64,000 nucleotides of DNA from assembly GCA_030427505.1 (NCBI GenBank), contig JAUICH010000002.1:267990-331989 (forward strand), written 5' to 3'. Below are positions 17,867-27,380 of the stretch, one piece after another. The notes under the pieces were generated by a model. The model did no database searches, was not told the origin of the DNA, and worked only from the letters and a program-made list of their open reading frames with translations. The position numbers and the translations under genes are program-made. Every line of letters starts with the position of its first letter. Within the stretch, counting starts at the first letter, position 1. Source of the DNA: Verrucomicrobiia bacterium. Lineage in GTDB: Bacteria > Verrucomicrobiota > Verrucomicrobiia > Verrucomicrobiales > DEV007.

Positions 17867-20800
17867 CTACGCCCCCTGCAACACCTCGCGCACGAAAGGC
17901 GCCGTCCGGCTCGTCTTGTCTTTGGCCACCTCCTCCGGCGGGCCAAATGCCACCACTTCGCCCCCGGCATCTCCGGCTTCCGGGCCGATGTCGATGAGGT
18001 AGTCGGCCTCCGCGATGATGTCCAGGTTGTGTTCGATGACCACGACGGTGTGCCCGTCATCCACCAGCCGGTGCAGCACTTCCAGGAGCCGCCTCACGTC
18101 CGCCATGTGCAGGCCAATGCTGGGCTCTTCAATGAGATAGAGGTTTGCCTTCGCTTTTCGGTTCTGGCGGATGCGGGCATGCTCGCTCCGGCCAATGCCA
18201 CGCGTCAGTTCGGTGACGAGCTTGATCCGCTGGGCTTCGCCGCCGCTCAGGGTGGGGCTCGGCTGGCCGAGCTTCAGGTAGCCGAGACCGGTATCGCGCA
18301 GGAGACCTAGGGTGCGGTGCAGTTTCGGGTGACCCGTGAAGAAGTCCGTGGCTTCGTCGATGGTCATGTTCAGGACCTCGCCGATGCTCTTACCGTTGTA
18401 GAGTATCTCCAGCGTGGGCGGGTTGTAGCGTAGGCCGTGGCAGTCCTCACAGGGCACGTAGCTGGTGGGAAGAAACGTCATCTCCAGCTTGATCTGGCCG
18501 TTGCCGTTGCAGGTCTCGCAGCGGCCGCCTTCGGTGTTGAAAGAGAAGCGGCTGGGTGTGTAGCCCCGGGCGCGGGCGTCCGGCAACTGGGCATAGAGCT
18601 TCCGAATCTCGTCGAAGATCTTTACATACGTCGCCGGCGTGGAGCGCGAGGTCTTGCCGATGGGAGATTGGTCCACCTCGTACACCGCTTCGAACGCGTC
18701 CGCGCCTTTCACCTCCCGCCAGAAGGTTTCTTCCTTGGTCTTCCGGGCGCGTTTCCGGGCCTTGTTCAATTCGATGTCCATCGCGGGCTTCAGCACCCCG
18801 CGCATGAAGGAGGACTTTCCAGACCCGGAGATGCCCGTGATGACGCAGAGCCGCTCCGTGGGAATGCGGATGTCCACGTTTTTGAGGTTATTCTTCCGGC
18901 AGCCGTAGAGGCGCAGCCAGCCCTCCTTGGCGTTGACGGCGGGGATGGGTCGGCGTTCCCCGTTCAGCGGGTGGACCATGGGGTCCTTCAGATACTTCCC
19001 AGTGGTCGATTCCCCGTTCTTCTGCACCTCCGCCAGCGTGCCTTGCGCGGTCACCTGCCCACCCAGCGCCCCGGCACCAGGGCCGAGGTCGATGATGTGG
19101 TCGGCCCTCCGCATGGTGTCCTCGTCGTGCTCGACGACGATGAGGGAGTTGCCCTTGTCGCGCAGGTTCGTGAGGGTCTCCAGCAGACGGGTGTTGTCCC
19201 GGGGGTGGAGGCCGATGGTCGGTTCGTCCAGGACGTAAAGCACGCCCCGCAGATTCGAGCCCAGCTGCGCCGCCAGGCGGATGCGCTGGCTTTCGCCGCC
19301 GGAGAGGGTGGTGGCGGAACGGTCCAGTTGCAGGTAGCCGAGACCCACCTCTTCCATGAAGTGCAGGCGCTGGGAAATCTCCGGCAGGATGTCGCGGGCG
19401 ATGGTGGCGTCCTGGCCGGTGAACTTCAGGCCTTCCATGGCGACGCGCGCCTCGCTCACGGTCTGGCGGGCGATCTGGTCGATGGTGAAGTCCTTCACCT
19501 TCACGTGCAGCGCCACTTCGTTCAGCCGCGCGCCCTTGCAGGTGGGGCAGGGGACGAACTCGCTCTCCTCCGCGCGGGAGCGGCGGTACTCCTCGCGCAG
19601 TTCCGCGTCCATGACGGATTCAGCGCTGGGATCTTCCTCGCGGCGGGGCTGCTTGGCGATCTGGCCGTAACCCCGGCACTCCGGGCACCAGCCGTGGGGG
19701 GAATTATAGGAAAACAGGCGGGGGTCCAGCTCTTCGAAGGACCGGCCCGTGACGGGGTCGCTCATCCGCGTGCTCACCACCTGTAGTTCACCCTTGGTGT
19801 CTTCGAACTTCGCGGTGTCCTTCCCGATCTTTAGGGCTTGCTCGATGAGGTCCCGCACCTCGGGCAGCTTCTGGTCCTTGGTAATCTGGCCCACCACCAC
19901 ATCAATGGTGTGCTCCTTGAATCGCTCCAGCTTGGTGAAGCCTTCCACTGGCCGGTATTTTCCGTCCACGAGCAGGGTATCGAAGCCCTTCCGGCCCGCC
20001 CATTGGGCGACCTCGGTATGAAAACCCTTCCGCGCCTTGATCAGCGGGGCTAGGAGTTTGACCGGACCCTTCTTCGCCGCGTCGCGGATGCGGGTGACGA
20101 TGGAGGACGTGCTCTGCTTTTCCACCGGCAGGCCGGAGTCGGGCGAATGCTGAATGCCGACCTTGGCAAATAGCAGGCGCAGGAAGTGATACACCTCCGT
20201 GACCGTGGCGACAGTCGATTTGCCCCCGCCGCGCGAGATGCGCTGCTCGATCGCCACCGTGGGCGGCAGCCCGGCGATGTGGTCGATGTCCGGCCGTTCC
20301 ATCTGCTCCACGAACTGCCGGGCATAGGCGGACATACTGTCGAGGAAACGGCGTTGCCCTTCCGCGAAAAGGATGTCGAAGGCCAAGGTGGATTTGCCCG
20401 AACCGCTCAGACCCGTGATCACCACAAACTCGTCGCGCGGGATATTGAGCGAGACGTTCTTCAGGTTGTGCTCGCGGGCGCCGTGCAGCTCGATGCTGCC
20501 ATTGACCGTGCTGCCGTAGCCATGACCGGGCAGCGCTTTCAACGCGGTGGCGTCTTCCGCCACGCGGCGGGTCTTGCCCAGATTCCGCGCCCCGGCGGGC
20601 GTTTCGAGCAGCTCTTTCAGGAAGCGGCCGGTGTGGGATTTTGCCACCTGGGCTACCGCTTCCGGCGTGCCCATGGCGACGACCTGACCGCCATGCTCGC
20701 CCGCTTCGGGCCCCAGGTCGATCAAGTGGTCCGCGCTCTTGATGACCTCCAGGTTGTGCTCGATGACGATGAGGCTGTCGCCCTGCTCTACCAGGCGGTC

Positions 20801-23563
20801 GAAGACCTTCAGCAACATCGCCACGTCGTCGAAGTGCAGACCGGTCGTTGGCTCGTCGAAAATCAGCAGAGGGCTTTTCCCCTTTGTGTCCTGCGCCTTG
20901 GCCTTCTGACCTTCCAGAAGATGAGCGACCAGTTTCAGGCGCTGACTTTCGCCGCCTGACAAGGTGTTCAGCGGCTGGCCGAGCCGCAGGTAGCCCAGGC
21001 CCACGTCCGAGAGCACCTGCAGGGCGCCGATGATCGAGGTGGCCTTCCGCCCCCCGATGGCGAAGAAAAACTCGATGGCGCCCGTCACCGTCAGGTCCAG
21101 TACTTCGTAGATGGACTTGTCCTCCAGCTTTACGTCCAGCGCCTCGGGCGTGTAGCGCTTGCCTTCGCATTCCGGGCAGGTCACGTAGAGATCGCTCAGG
21201 AACTGCATCTCCACTTTTTCGAAACCATTGCCCCAACAGCGTTCGCAACGGCCCGCACCGGAGTTGAAGGAAAAATACCCCGGTGTCAGCCCCCGGGCCA
21301 CGCCGTCCGGCGTTTCGGCGAAGAGTTTCCGAATCTGTTCGAAGACCCCGATATACACTGCCGGTGTCGAGCGTGGCGTCCGGGATAGGGGCGACTGGTC
21401 CACCAGCAGCACGTCTGAAATCTGTCCCGCGCCCAACACTTCCTTGCAGCGGCCAGGCTCGTTTTCCGAGGTCCGGCCAAACTGACGGATCAAATTTTCA
21501 TAGAGAACGGAGTGGACCAGCGTCGACTTTCCGGAACCGGACACGCCCGTCACGCAGCAGAACACGCCGAGCGGAATCTCCACGTCCACCTTTTGGAGGT
21601 TGTGCTGCACCGCGCGCTGAATGGCGAGCGAGCCCTTGGCCTCCCGCCGCTTTTTGGGGACTGGAATAGCCTTCTGCCCTTTCAGGTAAGCCGCGGTCAG
21701 CGAGCCGTTTTTGCCGCCTTCGGATAACTTCGAGGGCGCGCCCTCAAAAACGACCTGCCCACCATGCTCGCCACGGCCCGGGCCGATGTCGATGAGGTGA
21801 TCCGCCGAGCGGATGACGCTCTCCTCATGCTCAACAACGACCAGCGTGTTGCCGTTGTCGCGGAGCTGCTCCATCACTTCGATCAGCCGCCCCACGTCGC
21901 GCGGATGCAGGCCGACGGTCGGTTCGTCCAGGACAAAGAGCGCATTTGTGAGGCTCGCCCCCAGGCAGGTCGTCAGGTTTACCCGCTCCGTCTCGCCGCC
22001 GGACAGCGTCCGCGTGGGCCGGTCTAGGTTCAGGTAGCCCAGGCCCACCCGGTCCAGGTAGCGGAGCCGTGCCAGAATCTCGCCGTGCAGCATCTGGCCG
22101 GTCTTATCTCCCTTGGGAAGCTTCAACTTTTCCAGGAACGGCACCAGCCGCTCGACGGACATCTCCCAAAAGTCCGAGATGGTCTTGCCTTCCACCCGGT
22201 AGTTCAGCGACTCCGGCTGAAGGCGGCCGCCGTTGCAGACCGGACAGGTGGTGTAGGACCGGTAGCGGCTCAGAAAGACGCGGACGTGCATCTTGTAGGT
22301 GCGCGCTTCCAGGTAGTCGAAGAAACCGCGCACGCCATACCACTCGCCGCGCTCCCAGGCGGACTCGGCGTCGCCCTTGTAGTCGCCTTGGAGCACCCAC
22401 TTCTGGTCTTCCTCCGGCAGTTCGTCGAAGGGAGTATCCAGATCTATCCCCCGGATTCGCGCGGTCCGTTCCAGGTCTGTTTGGCATTCGGAATGAACTT
22501 CTCCCTGAAATGCCTTTACGACGCCGTCCGCGATGGAGAGTGACTTGTCCGGCAGTGCCCGGTCCAGGTCGATCCCGATGACGCGGCCAAAACCCCGGCA
22601 CTTCGGGCAGGCCCCGAGGGGATTGTTGAAGCTGAAGAGGTTTGGCGTCGGCGGGCGCAGGTCCGTGTCCGTGCTCGGGGAGTGCCAGCCGCGCGAATAC
22701 ATCGCCCGTTCCCCGCTCTCGGTTTCCACCAGGGTCACCTTGTTCTTCCCGAGGTGCAGGGCCTGTTCCACCGCCTCCTGGAAGCGCGAGGTCCGCGCGG
22801 GTGACACCCGGTCCTGGATCACATCCACCAGGGCGGGAAGCGCTTTCCGGTCATAGGCTTCCGGCTTGTCGGTCCGGTAAATGGTGCCGTAGAGAAAGAC
22901 CCGCAGGTAGCCCTGCTGCTGGAGGAACTCAAAGAATTCGTCCTTGCCTGCGTCTTTCGGCGCTTCGATGCCGAAGGTAATCAGGAGCGGCAGTTCACCG
23001 AACTTCTCCTTCGCCTTCGCCGTGATGGACTGCGGCGTGTCCGGCACGACTTCCTCGCCGGTTTCCGGGTCGTAGCCCTTGCAGAGCCGGGGGAAAAGGA
23101 GCTTCAGGTAGTCATTGATCTCCGTGATCGTCCCGACGGTGGATCGGGTGGTCTTGACCGTGTTGCTCTGCTCGATGGCGATGGCTGGGGGAATTCCGTG
23201 AATCGCCTCCACCCGGGGCTTGTCCATCCGGTCGAAAAACTGCCGGGTGTAGGGCGAAAAGGTCTCCACATACCGCCGCTGCCCTTCCGCATACAGCGTC
23301 TGAAAGGCCAGTGACGATTTCCCGCTCCCGCTTGGTCCGGTGACGACGTTTAACTTCCCCAGGGGGATATCGAGGTCGATCCCCTTCAGGTTATTCTGCG
23401 AGGCCTGCCGCACCTGGATGACATCCAGGGGCGCTGCCTTCGGTTTCTTTTTTTTGGACGTGCCCCGAGCCGTGGCACGCGAAGCCGCCGCTTTCTTCTT
23501 GGTCTTGCTGTTGCCGCTGCTGGAAGCCCGTTTCCGGGCCGCTTTGGTCGTCGGTTTTGCCAT
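17867..23563 (-). CDS. uvrA: Double-length UvrA (two fused excinuclease A units)
   Basis: UvrA is the damage-recognition ATPase of nucleotide excision repair and normally has about 940 residues with two ABC modules. This protein has 1898 residues (ATG 23563) and four. Walker A motifs: GPSGSGKS (76-83), GVSGSGKS (near 674), GLSGSGKS (near 1055) and GISGSGKS (near 1581). Each module has its LSGGE signature. Zinc-finger CxxC pairs recur in both halves (CPKCRGFG, CPVCNGG, CERCWGNG, CPECEGK; then CPECRGYG, CPTCKGA, CETCNGNG, CEDCHGL). The last Walker B reads LYLIEEPSIGLH, with Glu for the usual Asp. A Lys/Ala/Ser-rich 45-residue tail precedes the first domain. Long UvrA proteins of this type are known in some Verrucomicrobiota and Planctomycetota. 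The upstream extension to 23626 is not used. Confidence 0.95.
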   Translation of the reverse strand: MAKPTTKAARKRASSSGNSKTKKKAAASRATARGTSKKKKPKAAPLDVIQVRQASQNNLKGIDLDIPLGKLNVVTGPSGSGKSSLAFQTLYAEGQRRYVETFSPYTRQFFDRMDKPRVEAIHGIPPAIAIEQSNTVKTTRSTVGTITEINDYLKLLFPRLCKGYDPETGEEVVPDTPQSITAKAKEKFGELPLLITFGIEAPKDAGKDEFFEFLQQQGYLRVFLYGTIYRTDKPEAYDRKALPALVDVIQDRVSPARTSRFQEAVEQALHLGKNKVTLVETESGERAMYSRGWHSPSTDTDLRPPTPNLFSFNNPLGACPKCRGFGRVIGIDLDRALPDKSLSIADGVVKAFQGEVHSECQTDLERTARIRGIDLDTPFDELPEEDQKWVLQGDYKGDAESAWERGEWYGVRGFFDYLEARTYKMHVRVFLSRYRSYTTCPVCNGGRLQPESLNYRVEGKTISDFWEMSVERLVPFLEKLKLPKGDKTGQMLHGEILARLRYLDRVGLGYLNLDRPTRTLSGGETERVNLTTCLGASLTNALFVLDEPTVGLHPRDVGRLIEVMEQLRDNGNTLVVVEHEESVIRSADHLIDIGPGRGEHGGQVVFEGAPSKLSEGGKNGSLTAAYLKGQKAIPVPKKRREAKGSLAIQRAVQHNLQKVDVEIPLGVFCCVTGVSGSGKSTLVHSVLYENLIRQFGRTSENEPGRCKEVLGAGQISDVLLVDQSPLSRTPRSTPAVYIGVFEQIRKLFAETPDGVARGLTPGYFSFNSGAGRCERCWGNGFEKVEMQFLSDLYVTCPECEGKRYTPEALDVKLEDKSIYEVLDLTVTGAIEFFFAIGGRKATSIIGALQVLSDVGLGYLRLGQPLNTLSGGESQRLKLVAHLLEGQKAKAQDTKGKSPLLIFDEPTTGLHFDDVAMLLKVFDRLVEQGDSLIVIEHNLEVIKSADHLIDLGPEAGEHGGQVVAMGTPEAVAQVAKSHTGRFLKELLETPAGARNLGKTRRVAEDATALKALPGHGYGSTVNGSIELHGAREHNLKNVSLNIPRDEFVVITGLSGSGKSTLAFDILFAEGQRRFLDSMSAYARQFVEQMERPDIDHIAGLPPTVAIEQRISRGGGKSTVATVTEVYHFLRLLFAKVGIQHSPDSGLPVEKQSTSSIVTRIRDAAKKGPVKLLAPLIKARKGFHTEVAQWAGRKGFDTLLVDGKYRPVEGFTKLERFKEHTIDVVVGQITKDQKLPEVRDLIEQALKIGKDTAKFEDTKGELQVVSTRMSDPVTGRSFEELDPRLFSYNSPHGWCPECRGYGQIAKQPRREEDPSAESVMDAELREEYRRSRAEESEFVPCPTCKGARLNEVALHVKVKDFTIDQIARQTVSEARVAMEGLKFTGQDATIARDILPEISQRLHFMEEVGLGYLQLDRSATTLSGGESQRIRLAAQLGSNLRGVLYVLDEPTIGLHPRDNTRLLETLTNLRDKGNSLIVVEHDEDTMRRADHIIDLGPGAGALGGQVTAQGTLAEVQKNGESTTGKYLKDPMVHPLNGERRPIPAVNAKEGWLRLYGCRKNNLKNVDIRIPTERLCVITGISGSGKSSFMRGVLKPAMDIELNKARKRARKTKEETFWREVKGADAFEAVYEVDQSPIGKTSRSTPATYVKIFDEIRKLYAQLPDARARGYTPSRFSFNTEGGRCETCNGNGQIKLEMTFLPTSYVPCEDCHGLRYNPPTLEILYNGKSIGEVLNMTIDEATDFFTGHPKLHRTLGLLRDTGLGYLKLGQPSPTLSGGEAQRIKLVTELTRGIGRSEHARIRQNRKAKANLYLIEEPSIGLHMADVRRLLEVLHRLVDDGHTVVVIEHNLDIIAEADYLIDIGPEAGDAGGEVVAFGPPEEVAKDKTSRTAPFVREVLQGA

Positions 23564-23740
23564 ACAGGGGAAGGGAGAAAAGAGGGAATAATGAGATACG
23601 CACGGCCCACACAGGCCGCCACGCAAATACCAGCGAGCCGGAGATTTTCTCTTCCCTGGGACCCCTGCTTATTGACGCCGGCAGGTGGGAAGAGTCCGGA
23701 CTCGTAATGGAAGCTAGACGAAAACGGAGAATCCGCCTTT

Positions 23741-23770
23741 CAAAATTCCACCTCGACGGGAGGAATTTTG
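23741..23770. terminator. Hairpin between uvrA and the GYF/PH-like gene
   Basis: A 9-bp perfect inverted repeat (CAAAATTCC at 23741-23749 and GGAATTTTG at 23762-23770) around a 12-base loop. It lies 11 bases beyond the stop of the minus-strand gene that ends at 23781, as expected for a terminator. The U-tract after it is poor, so an operator for uvrA (upstream of its start) is also possible. Confidence 0.4.
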
Positions 23771-23780
23771 GCGAACTTTC

Positions 23781-24398
23781 TCAATCCGCCGAAACCGGCA
23801 TGTCCCGCAGTTCCTGGGAAAGTTGGAACAGGCGGTGCACCTGGGAAATGGGGATGTGCGGAATGTCGATGCGCTTCTCCAACCGGAGCAGGACCGAGAA
23901 AATGCCGAGGCCGCTGCCTTCGTCCTTCATCAGCGTGTTACTGACATCCGGCCACCGATAGGCTTCCAGTTCGAAACCGGAACGCTTTTGGTGGAGGATG
24001 AGGAAGCGCTTGTTCGTCAGGATGACGCAGGCTTTTCCCTTGCTGAGCAGGCCGGACTTGTGCTGCACCGCGATGTAGTAAATCTGCTCGTCCTGGGCGG
24101 TAATTTCCGAAACTTCCCGGAAGCTCAGGGCCACCATCTGCCGGTCCTGCCCGTCGTCCACGAAATGGCTGATTTGCTCCTGGATGTCGAAGACCTTTTC
24201 GACCAGTTCCCAGTCCAGCAGGCCTTCGTAGTAAACGTAGTCGTGGCGGGTCAACTCGTCGCGCTGCAGCATGCCGAGAATGTCATCCAGTGAAACCGGC
24301 CCGATGGGCTGAGTATCGCCGCGCCGGAGGATGGAGAACGAAATCGCGCTGGGCTCCTGGGCTTCGGCGGCGTTTACGTTGGGTGTGTCGTAGCTCAT
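23781..24398 (-). CDS. GYF_2-like plus PH-like domain protein
   Basis: 205 residues, soluble, no signal peptide. Residues about 18-70 (FSILRRGDTQPIGPVSLDDI and on to GLLDWELVEKVF) match the layout of the GYF_2/DUF4339 domain, a small peptide-binding fold usually found in membrane-associated bacterial proteins. Residues about 105-190 look like a bacterial PH-like domain (GKACVILTNKRFLILHQKRS, then LEAYRWPDVSNT and LRLEKRIDIPHIP), which often binds lipids or proteins at membranes. The function is not known. The gene sits alone, with a possible terminator hairpin after its stop. Confidence 0.65.
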   Translation of the reverse strand: MSYDTPNVNAAEAQEPSAISFSILRRGDTQPIGPVSLDDILGMLQRDELTRHDYVYYEGLLDWELVEKVFDIQEQISHFVDDGQDRQMVALSFREVSEITAQDEQIYYIAVQHKSGLLSKGKACVILTNKRFLILHQKRSGFELEAYRWPDVSNTLMKDEGSGLGIFSVLLRLEKRIDIPHIPISQVHRLFQLSQELRDMPVSAD

Positions 24399-24600
24399 GA
24401 GACGAAGGAGAGGTGAAGTTCGGGAGTGGACTTGATCTTTGAACTAACAGACCAGATGTGAAAAGCCAAAAGACCAGCTTATTTTTTGTATTTACATGGT
24501 ATTCGGATTTCGCGGTCAGGTGCAAGCCCTTTTTCTCTTTCAATACTGACACTTTCCGACCGGCCGCGAAAGGTGGGCCCGAAGCCCATAGTCTATTGAT

Positions 24601-25044
24601 TTAACCCTGGTTACGCCGCTCGTGTTTCTTTTGGAGATGGGAGTATTTTTCCAGCCATTCGGCGGGTAGCCGCTCCGGTTTTCCAGGGGGTATCCGGACC
24701 AGGGCCAGTTGTTGGCGGCTGGTGGCGATGAGGCTGCCGTCCGAGGGCCGGGTGATGCGAAAGGCACACCAGAACCGGAGCCGGTCCAAGGATTCCAGAC
24801 CCCCTGTGATTTCTAGAATGTCCCCCAGCACGGCGGCCCGGCGATAGTCGATTTCCGTGCGGAGCAGAGCAGGGAAAAGGTGGGTTTGGGTCATTTCCCG
24901 CAGGTTCATCCCCATCTGGGTCGCCAGGCGGGTCCGGGCGGTCTCGATGAAGCGGAGATAAGCCAGGTTGTGAACGACGCCCCCGCAGTCGGTATCGAAA
25001 AACATGACTTCTTCCTGGGTGGTGATGGTGGGTGTGTCGGGCAT
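24601..25044 (-). CDS. Acyl-CoA thioesterase, YbgC/4-hydroxybenzoyl-CoA type
   Basis: Hotdog-fold thioesterase of 147 residues from ATG 25044. The N-terminal active-site region reads MFFDTDCGGVVHNLAYLRFIE, with the catalytic Asp expected at D17 of this motif and the YLRFIE helix typical of the family. Later segments FPALLRTEIDYRRAAVLGDI and RFWCAFRITRP complete the fold. In many bacteria the YbgC-type enzyme lies beside tol-pal genes; that context is absent here, so a role in Tol-Pal function cannot be claimed. The 26-residue upstream extension is Ser/Pro-rich and unlikely to be translated. Substrate unknown. Confidence 0.85.
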   Translation of the reverse strand: MPDTPTITTQEEVMFFDTDCGGVVHNLAYLRFIETARTRLATQMGMNLREMTQTHLFPALLRTEIDYRRAAVLGDILEITGGLESLDRLRFWCAFRITRPSDGSLIATSRQQLALVRIPPGKPERLPAEWLEKYSHLQKKHERRNQG

Positions 25045-25265
25045 GGCGGTAGTGGAGCGTGGGATCGGGGCCCCTGGTTTATTTGAGGTGGAGGATGAAA
25101 GTGACGAGATTCTTTTCAGCAATGGCTTTTCGGCCGGGAAACAGTCGTGTTAAGCTGCGTTTTCCATGAAATCCGGTGTTCGAACTTTCCCCAGAAGGCC
25201 CTTGCGGCGTCTCGCGACGTGAATTCAGGGGAAACGCAGGTTAAGTTCTGCACTCGCGTCAGGTG

Positions 25266-27323
25266 ATGAAGCAATTTCTTTTCCTTGTCCAATCCGCGCC
25301 GTTCCGTGCCATGGCCGTCTGCCTTGTGTGGTGGGGCCTGGGGGCGGCGGTATTGCCCGTCCGCGCGGACTACGAAGTTCCCAATTTCGACACGAATCTC
25401 TTTAACGTGGATGCGCTGTCCCTTTCCGTTGAGGAACGGGATGAAGTGGTGCTGGCGCTCGCCGGCCTGGCGGCGGGAGATTCTTTAACCACCGAAGTGG
25501 ATGACGATCTACGGGAAAAGGCGCTCTACCTGGCGTTGCAGTTGAATCCGCTGAACCCAGCCGCGCGCGAGGTACACCGGCAGCTCTCCGCAGGAGAGGG
25601 AGAGGCCACGAAAGCTGGCGGGGACGCCGCTTTTCCCGAAAACGCTTGCGGGGTGCTCTCCGGTTCTGGCATCCGGCTCCTCCAGGAGAAAGCGGAACCG
25701 GAAGACGCCAAACTCGCTCTGCTGTTGTTGGAGGTGGTTCTCGGCGCGGAGGTGGAACTCGACCAATCCGCGATCAAGGCTTTTTGGGAGGCCACGGCTC
25801 CGAAGCACGAAGTTTCCTGGGGGAAAGCGGTCGCCTGCGATCCTCAGTCGAGCCCCTCCATGAGACGGGTGGCCAGTAAGTTGGCGGCGTTCTCCGTGGC
25901 TTATGCTGAAAAGGATAGAGCCGTGAGTCAGATGGCTGCGTCCAAAGCGCCACCCGCCGCCCTGGATCCTTTCGCGGAGATGGAGACAGGCCCCTCCAAT
26001 CTGGGCAGCAACCTGCCAACCGCCGGTTCCGCGCCCAGCATTGGGAAAGAGCCCCGGATTGCCGAACTGAAGCGGCGCGACGGCAGCCTGATCGTGGTGG
26101 CCGGGGGCGGACAACCCGGAACGTACCATACCGTCCGGGTGACGCTGAAGGTTAGAGACCTCTCGGAGTTTCAGGACGGCCGCTTTGGGCTTTTTAGTGA
26201 AGACGAGGCCCAGGTCCAGCCCATGTTCATGGCCAACGCGGACCCGGAGCGGAAGGGCGAAGGACTGAAGCTGGCGGAAAGCGCGCTCCGCGAACGCTAT
26301 GATCGATTGCCCACCGGCGTCGTGGCCGAACTGAGCGTGGAGAGTTTACCTCCTGGCGCCGGAGGAGAAGGCGCTCCGGAACCGGCGATGGCCGGCGAGG
26401 CGAGCACCAGCCTGGATCTGAGCCTGGCGGCCCTGGTTCTTGTGGAAAGCGCCTTTCAGGGGATTCAGTTTGATTCCACCGCCGCGGTTGGCGGATTCCT
26501 GGCGGAGGGTGGCTTGTTGGGCATGGGGGTGGATGCCGTGCCGCTGCTGGAAGAAGCCGGCCGGCATGAGATCCGGGTCCTCGCCCTTCCCGCGGCGGCT
26601 GAAGAGTTTCTGCCCGATGCCACCAAAGAAGCTGGCCTGGAACTGCTCGTGCGGCCTCAACTCCTGGCGGCGGCGGATGTGGAGGGACTCATCCGTGTCC
26701 TCCGCGCCAACCGGGCCGATAAGATTCAGAAGGCGATCGACGATTTTTCCAGCGTGGAGAACCTGACGCCACAGCGGATGACCTTGGAAAATGCCGCCAC
26801 CAATCAGGCGGTCCAGCGCCGGTTGCGAGGGGTCCTGGAAGCGGTTCCGGAGCATCTTTCGGCCGCCATGCTGCTGCGCTTTGGCGAAGAAGGATCCGCC
26901 GGTAACAGCCCGGCAAACGAATTCTCGGGCGAACCGGAGCCCGGCTCTCCCATGCCCCCATCGGCGGGTTCCAGTCCGGACACACCCAAACCGCCGTCCT
27001 CCACGGGCGTCATGGATGAGATCGAGGCTGTTATGTTGCCTCTGAAAACCATGGCGGACGCCACCTCCGTCGTGACCATTCCAGGTCAGGTGGACGCCTT
27101 GTGCGGAAAGGCTCGCGATCTCATTCGCACCCGGCGGACCGAAGTGGACGTGTCCATGCGAAACTACATGAACCAGGCAGAAAACGTGCTGGAGGCTTAC
27201 AAACTCTTTCTGGATCTGTCCAATCGTTCGACCAGCATCGCACAACAGCGCCGCCGGGAACTGCGGGAGGCGCTCGCCAATTTGAGTGCGGAACGGACTC
27301 GAGTGGAAGGCATGGAACGATGA
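25266..27323 (+). CDS. Exported protein with degenerate Lon-protease (S16) domain
   Basis: 685 residues from ATG 25266, with a signal peptide (FRAMAVCLVWWGLGAAVLPV, cleavage near VRADYE). The mature N-terminus (YEVPNFDTNLFNVDALSLSV) parallels that of the next gene (YQEPNLSANLFEAEKIEFAA), so the two are paralogues. Residues about 385-470 align with the S16 proteolytic domain of that neighbour, but an ungapped alignment puts Asp where the catalytic Ser should be (STSLDLSLAALVLVES) and Leu where the catalytic Lys should be (DAVPLLEEAGRH). It is therefore predicted to be proteolytically inactive. Helical segments follow, then a Pro/Ser/Gly-rich linker (about 555-580) and a C-terminal coiled coil. 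The next gene starts 58 bases downstream. A pseudoenzyme regulator or chaperone of the partner is inference. Confidence 0.75.
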   Translation: MKQFLFLVQSAPFRAMAVCLVWWGLGAAVLPVRADYEVPNFDTNLFNVDALSLSVEERDEVVLALAGLAAGDSLTTEVDDDLREKALYLALQLNPLNPAAREVHRQLSAGEGEATKAGGDAAFPENACGVLSGSGIRLLQEKAEPEDAKLALLLLEVVLGAEVELDQSAIKAFWEATAPKHEVSWGKAVACDPQSSPSMRRVASKLAAFSVAYAEKDRAVSQMAASKAPPAALDPFAEMETGPSNLGSNLPTAGSAPSIGKEPRIAELKRRDGSLIVVAGGGQPGTYHTVRVTLKVRDLSEFQDGRFGLFSEDEAQVQPMFMANADPERKGEGLKLAESALRERYDRLPTGVVAELSVESLPPGAGGEGAPEPAMAGEASTSLDLSLAALVLVESAFQGIQFDSTAAVGGFLAEGGLLGMGVDAVPLLEEAGRHEIRVLALPAAAEEFLPDATKEAGLELLVRPQLLAAADVEGLIRVLRANRADKIQKAIDDFSSVENLTPQRMTLENAATNQAVQRRLRGVLEAVPEHLSAAMLLRFGEEGSAGNSPANEFSGEPEPGSPMPPSAGSSPDTPKPPSSTGVMDEIEAVMLPLKTMADATSVVTIPGQVDALCGKARDLIRTRRTEVDVSMRNYMNQAENVLEAYKLFLDLSNRSTSIAQQRRRELREALANLSAERTRVEGMER

Positions 27324-27380
27324 ATTGTGGAATTAGCCGTGACAGGAGAAAGCTGTTTAGAATACTGTGATACCACTGCC

